Assembly: GCA_963846565.1 (NCBI GenBank)
Contig: CAWJWL010000004.1
Location: 129,880 to 193,879, forward strand
DNA length: 64,000 nucleotides
Origin: WHSW01 sp963846565
Lineage (GTDB): Bacteria; Actinomycetota; Thermoleophilia; Solirubrobacterales; 70-9
Reading direction: 5' to 3'
Shown here: piece after piece, positions 60,281 to 64,000 of the stretch
How the letters are laid out: each line of letters opens with the position of its first letter
Position numbering within the stretch: position 1 is the first letter of the stretch
Made by a program: the position numbers and the translations under genes
The notes under the pieces: generated by a model
Told to the model about the DNA's origin: nothing
The model's input: only the letters and a program-made list of their open reading frames with translations
The model's database searches: none

Positions 60281-61066
60281 ATGAAACGCTCGATCGTGGC
60301 GGCGACGCTGGCACTCGCCGCATTGACCTTTGCCACCTGTGGCGACGACAGCGAAAGCACCGATGCCGAGGGGGACAGCGAGGCTGCCGTCTACTTCGGC
60401 TGGATGACAGGCACCGAGGACGTGTCGGCCGTCGCGATCGAGGTCGACCCCGCCGACGAGCAGGGCAGGAGCGAGGTTCGTGCCTACCTTTGCGACGGGA
60501 AGGGACCGCCCGAGGGCAAGGCGATCTGGTTCTCGGGAGCGGTCGACGCCGATGCGACGCAGGAGCCCGGCGCGGGCGTGACGCTCGCCTCGGCCGGTGG
60601 CGACGAGGACCTCGATCTCAACTTCGTCTCCGACCGCCAGATCCAGGGCTCGTTCAAGGGCGTGGACGGCGACGAGGCCCAATTCGTCGCCTATCCGGCG
60701 ATCGATGGCGCCGGCATCTACGAGGTCACCCTCGACGAGGACCTCCACTACACCGGTACCTCGACCCAGGGGGACGAGCTCGACGCCCAGGCGGACAGTG
60801 GGACCAACACGGTCGCCGGGTCGATCACGACCGCGAACGACGAGACGATCGACTTCAGCGTCCACAGCCTCGCGCTGGCGACGCCGGTCGAGCTGAGCGA
60901 ACGCGGCCTGCCGAACGACTACAGCAAATACGCCGACCAGGACCAGGTCCCGGGCGAGTACGTCGCGCTGATCGCGCCAGGGGGTTCGTTCTGGCTCGGC
61001 CGCAGCGGCAACGTCAGGGGTGGGAGCGCCGGCCTGAACATCATCGGACTCGACAAGAAGTGCTAG
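60281..61066 (+). CDS. Putative lipoprotein inside the Cys/His-rich array
   Basis: 261 residues. Signal with lipobox-like LTFATC (Cys20), followed by an acidic linker (GDDSESTDAEGDSE). The mature part is beta-rich and acidic: VYFGWMTGTEDVSAVAIEV, RAYLCDGKGPPEGKAIWFSG, GSFWLGRSGNVRGG, ending in KKC. It has no similarity to the array proteins. AGGAGGAG stands before the ATG. It begins 13 bp after copy 2 and overlaps the presumed start of copy 3, so it is surely in the same transcription unit and may be an accessory or substrate-binding partner. Confidence 0.82.
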   Translation: MKRSIVAATLALAALTFATCGDDSESTDAEGDSEAAVYFGWMTGTEDVSAVAIEVDPADEQGRSEVRAYLCDGKGPPEGKAIWFSGAVDADATQEPGAGVTLASAGGDEDLDLNFVSDRQIQGSFKGVDGDEAQFVAYPAIDGAGIYEVTLDEDLHYTGTSTQGDELDAQADSGTNTVAGSITTANDETIDFSVHSLALATPVELSERGLPNDYSKYADQDQVPGEYVALIAPGGSFWLGRSGNVRGGSAGLNIIGLDKKC

Positions 61067-62132
61067 GAGGCCCCCGGCGTCGCCGACTCCTCGGCGCGGC
61101 GGGGGCGGTCGCAGCGGCGGCCGTCGTCGCCGCGCTCGCCGCCGGGGCCTTTCAGGGTGCGGCCGGCAAGGCGGCGATCCCCACCTGCACGGGGACCGCC
61201 GCCTTCGACCTCGGCTGCCAGCTCGACCGCTACGCGGCGATCGTCCATCGGTCCGGGATCGACGCCGCGTTCGCCGCGCTCGAGCGGGCCTACGAGCGAC
61301 AGGGGTTCGTGAGGGCCGGTTGCCACCCGATCGTCCACGAGATCGGGCACGCAGCCGTCGAGCGCTTCGGCGACGACCTGGCGGCGGTGTACGCGAAGCG
61401 GAGACCCCTTCTGCTCGGCGGGCTACTACCACGGCGCGACCGAGCAGATCGCCGTCGACATCGGCGCCACCGAGTTCGTCGCCCGGACGGACTCGGTCTG
61501 CGCCGAGCTCGGCGGGGCCGCTCGGCACTCGATCGACCACCGCAACTGCGCCCACGGCCTCGGCCACGGGTTCATGCTCGTCCTCGACGGGGAGCTGCCC
61601 GCGCGCTCGCGTCCTGTGATGGCCTGCCGACGGCTGGGAGACCCGCTCCTGCTACGGCGGCGTCTTCATGCAGAACGTGATGGCGCTCGACAAATCGAGG
61701 TACCTGCGCCGCGACCAGCCGCTCTACCCCTGCGCCGAGCTCGACCGGCGCCACCGGGAGATGTGCTACCAGAAGCAGACCGGCTACGCGCTCTTCGCTT
61801 CGCAACGACGACTTCGGTGCGGTCTTCGCGTTGTGCGCACGGGTCGAGGCGGCCTTCCAGCCGGCCTGTTACCGCGGACTCGGCACGAACATCGCCGTCC
61901 ACAACCTGAAGCAGGTGTTCGGCGATCGCGACCGGACGGCCCTGACGATCGAGGCCTGCCGCCTGGCGACCGGCGCCGGCGCGCGGGTCAACTGCGTCGG
62001 GGCGCCGTCCGAGCGCTGATCAACTACGACCACGCCGTGAACCGGCGCCGTCGACCTGTGCGACGCCGCCCCGCGGGGCGCCGCGCCGCGTGCCTGCGGG
62101 AGGTCGAGGACAAGCGCAGGTGGCCTGAGTGA
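61060..62132 (+). pseudogene. Cys/His-rich membrane-anchored protein, array copy 3 (several frame slips)
   Basis: The start is probably the GTG at 61060, overlapping the lipoprotein stop; no better start is visible. Transmembrane helix (LLGAAGAVAAAAVVAALAAG), then CTGTAAFDLGC, CHPIVHEIGHAAVE, CSAGYYHGA, HRNCAHGLGHGFM, CYGGVFMQNV, QPLYPCAELDRRHREMCY. The blocks lie in different frames because of doublets at 61398 (aa[GC]), 61633 (cg[GC]), 61802 (tc[GC]) and 62045 (cg[GC]), plus less clear sites near 62000 and 62070. Repaired, the protein has about 350 residues. The start is unusual, so a true pseudogene cannot be excluded. Confidence 0.7.
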
Positions 62133-63246
62133 GGCCTCGCCGCTTCCTGATCTATGCCGGTTCCGTGGTCGCCGTCGCAGCGCTGATGGCCTCGGCGGCT
62201 GTCGCGCTCACGTCCGATGAGCCGGGAGCCGCGCCGACGGTCAGCGCAGTGCACGGGCGCCGAGGCGATCGACTTCGCGTGCTTCGAGCAGCGGTACCCC
62301 GAGATCGTCCGCGCCACGGGCGCCGGGGCGCCCTCCGCGACCTTGCGCGGGAACGCGAACGCAACGGGTATGTCGGGCCGCCTGCCACCAGCTGACGCAT
62401 CGGATCGGGCGGGCCGCCGGGGAGCTCGACGGGATCGGCGCGTTCGCCGAGGGCGACCCGCTGTGCTCGTCCGGCTACTACCACGGGGTCGTCGAGGCCG
62501 TGATGTCAGCGATCGGCGCCGAGGATGTGATCGCGGAGCTGCCGGGCGTCTGCGCAGATCTCCGCCGTGCCGACCGTTACTCGGCCGATCACTACAACTG
62601 CGCGCACGGCATGGGCCACGGGTTCATGGGCATCTACGCCAGTGACGTGTTCCGCTCGCTGCGAGGGCTGCGACGAGCTCGCCGACGGCTGGGAGCGGCG
62701 CAACTGCTACGGCGGAGTCTTCATGGAGAACCTCTCCGCGATCGACAACCCGACCCGGCCCTCGACCTACCTGAAGCCCGAGCACCCGCTCTATCCGTGC
62801 ACCGCCGTCCCCCGCCGCTACCAAGCGGCCCTGCTACGACAAGCAGAGCACCTACGCCCTGTTCGTAACCGACAGCGACTTCGCCGAGGTATTCGACCTC
62901 TGCTCGAGGACCGAGCGAGCGTTCCGCGACGCGTGCTACGAGCGGGCTCGGCGGCGATGTCGCCGTCCAGGCGACAAAGCTGATCCTCGAGCCGGGCGCG
63001 AAGGCGGAGACCCGCCGCCGGCTCTGCATGCTGGGCGAGGACGGCCGGGCGCGGGCCGCCTGCGTCGCCGGCGCGGTGACCGTGATCCTCCGCGACCTGA
63101 TCGAGCCGGCCGCACAGGCACGAGACTTCTGCCGGTCGTTCGCGACGGCCCACCTCGAACACCTGCACCGCGCATGCCTGCGAGCACGCGCCGACGGCTT
63201 CCGAGAGCTCCCGCTCCAGGCGGGCCTGGGCTCAGACGCCGGCTGA
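62129..63246 (+). pseudogene. Cys/His-rich membrane-anchored protein, array copy 4 (several frame slips)
   Basis: GTG start in a GTGA overlap with copy 3. Transmembrane helix (FLIYAGSVVAVAALMASAAVAL), then CTGAEAIDFACFEQRYPEIV, CHQLTHRIGRAAGELDG, CSSGYYHGVVEAVM, HYNCAHGMGHGFM, CYGGVFMENLSAI, HPLYPCTAV. Doublets at 62248 (gc[AG]), 62661 (ct[GC]), 62824 (ca[AG]) and 62942 (ga[GC]) break the frame; near 62325 and 62375 bases appear to be missing or doubled. The C-terminal third (from CYEGLGGDV) is intact. The 3' end overlaps the SRPBCC gene on the other strand by 15 bp. Confidence 0.72.
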
Positions 63247-63714
63247 GGTTCGCGGCCGCACGGCGGCGCCCTGCGCGAGCAGGCGCTCGACGTCGCGGAG
63301 TGCCTGGCCGAAGCCGAACTTGACCACCGGGATCGCCAACAGTGTGATCATCCCGCCGACTCCGGGGGTCGTGAAGTCGAAGGTCGATTTCCAGTCGATG
63401 TGCGTACCGCCGCCGGGCTGGGTCTCGGTCAGGACCATCGAGCCGCCCTCATGGCGCATCGGGGCATTGACGTCGCGGATCAGGTAGTCCATCCGAGTCG
63501 GCCGCTCGAACGCCGTGATCTCCTCCTCGAAATGAAGTGGCCAGGAGTGGACGCGCCGCAACGCGCGGAGGCCGTTGCGCTCCTCGGTCCCCTCCCGTAC
63601 GAGCTCCGAGCGCTGGATGATCCGGAACCTCGCGTAGCCCTCGTGATCCGAGATCACGTCGAAGACGTCCTCGATCGGCGCCGGCACGGTTCTCTCGACG
63701 TGGACTGTTCGCAT
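63232..63714 (-). CDS. SRPBCC (START/Bet v1-like) family protein
   Basis: 160 residues. Start MRTVHVERTVPAPIEDVFDVISDHEGYARF is the typical first strand and helix of polyketide-cyclase/SRPBCC proteins; GGTHIDWKSTFDFTTPGVG and the long C-terminal helix complete the fold. Such proteins bind hydrophobic ligands in a cavity; the ligand is unknown. The ATG at 63714 was chosen; 29 further in-frame residues upstream have no domain character. It converges with the last array gene. Confidence 0.82.
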   Translation of the reverse strand: MRTVHVERTVPAPIEDVFDVISDHEGYARFRIIQRSELVREGTEERNGLRALRRVHSWPLHFEEEITAFERPTRMDYLIRDVNAPMRHEGGSMVLTETQPGGGTHIDWKSTFDFTTPGVGGMITLLAIPVVKFGFGQALRDVERLLAQGAAVRPRTSAGV

Positions 63715-63763
63715 CGGCGCAACGATGCCAAATAACGATCTCCGCGGCTGCGATGATCGCTCA

Positions 63764-64000
63764 GTGACCGCCGAGCGATTCGAGTTTGCCTTCGCGCCCA
63801 CCTACAAGCCCCTCGGCGCCGCCGTCGGCGTCCGGCCCTCGACCGCCTGGGTCGAGGTCGACGATTCGACCTTCAGGGCTCGCTACGGGCCCTGGCGCGT
63901 GACGACGCCGCTCGCGAACATCACCGGCACCGAAGTCACCGGTCCGTACGCCTACGTGAAGACGGCCGGGCCCGCCCGCCTCGCGATCACCGACCGCGGG
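63764..64000 (+). CDS. Conserved actinobacterial hypothetical protein, N-terminal part (runs off right edge)
   Basis: 79 codons visible, cut by the window end. FEFAFAPTYKPLGAAVGVRP, then STAWVEVDDSTFRARYGPWR, VTTPLANITGTEVTGPYAY, VKTAGPARLAITDRG. I associate this beta-rich pattern with a conserved family of hypothetical proteins in mycobacteria and relatives; no function is known to me. GTG start at 63764; an in-frame ATG at 63725 is possible. It is divergent from the SRPBCC gene. Confidence 0.65.
   Translation, partial: MTAERFEFAFAPTYKPLGAAVGVRPSTAWVEVDDSTFRARYGPWRVTTPLANITGTEVTGPYAYVKTAGPARLAITDRG

Overview
The window reads as chromosomal DNA of a high-GC actinobacterium, most like the Thermoleophilia/Solirubrobacterales. 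This placement is inferred from gene content only: a surface protein starting with the YLALFVALGG leader and a tail of short imperfect repeats (13159-13926), an F420-type LLM oxidoreductase, a eukaryote-like NADP isocitrate dehydrogenase, a mycobacterial Sdh1-like succinate dehydrogenase, AidB-like and SCP2 lipid genes, and TAnnnT boxes 6-10 nt before many start codons, which suggests leaderless transcription.

Layout. 1-1.5 kb: start of lon, hsp20 and an MBL hydrolase (minus strand). 1.7-5 kb: Cys-rich mini-protein, fatty-acid hydroxylase, winged-helix DNA-binding protein, and an LVIVD/RTX surface-protein gene broken by about 20 one-base frame changes. 5-13 kb: mdh, ceramidase-like enzyme, HxlR regulator facing a VOC protein, a subtilase, icd. 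13-19 kb: surface repeat protein, SCP2 protein, TetR-aidB-crotonase lipid cluster, M50-CBS protease. 19-30 kb: PAS-GGDEF-EAL protein, then two different succinate dehydrogenases (sdhCAB, and sdhAB plus a CCG-domain SdhE) around a succinate-semialdehyde-type dehydrogenase. 30-33 kb: nhaA, ArsB/NhaD-type transporter, CBS protein. 33-39 kb: large membrane protein, LLM oxidoreductase, asd, lysC. 39-43 kb: GH3 protein, MMPL transporter, exported repeat protein. 43-51.3 kb: recR, GNAT, ybaB, dnaX, serine hydrolase, L7/L12-like protein, two exported paralogues, MFS exporter, anti-sigma/ECF sigma pair, SRP RNA. 51.4-57 kb: GAP-type membrane protein and three secreted proteins, including a trypsin with PPC and RTX domains. 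57-58 kb: a scar of truncated genes (nitrile hydratase/CbtA-like and SnoaL-like). 58-63.2 kb: four tandem paralogues of a Cys/His-rich membrane-anchored family that I cannot name, with a lipoprotein gene inside the array. The right edge holds an SRPBCC protein and the start of a conserved actinobacterial hypothetical gene.

How genes fit together. mdh, icd and two succinate dehydrogenases put several TCA-cycle steps in 25 kb, and the aldehyde dehydrogenase can feed succinate into them. lysC-asd start the aspartate-family amino-acid pathway. dnaX-ybaB-recR is the usual replication/repair block with a GNAT gene inserted. The array at 58-63 kb, with its 16 cysteines and His-rich motifs per protein, is the best candidate for an undescribed extracytoplasmic system.

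Data caution. Most frame breaks (3.4-4.6 kb, 11.5 kb, 59.8-62.9 kb) have one signature: two different bases stand where one is expected, nearly always at a codon third position. That is what one would see if both alleles of a silent SNP had been written into the consensus. These genes may therefore be intact in the organism.
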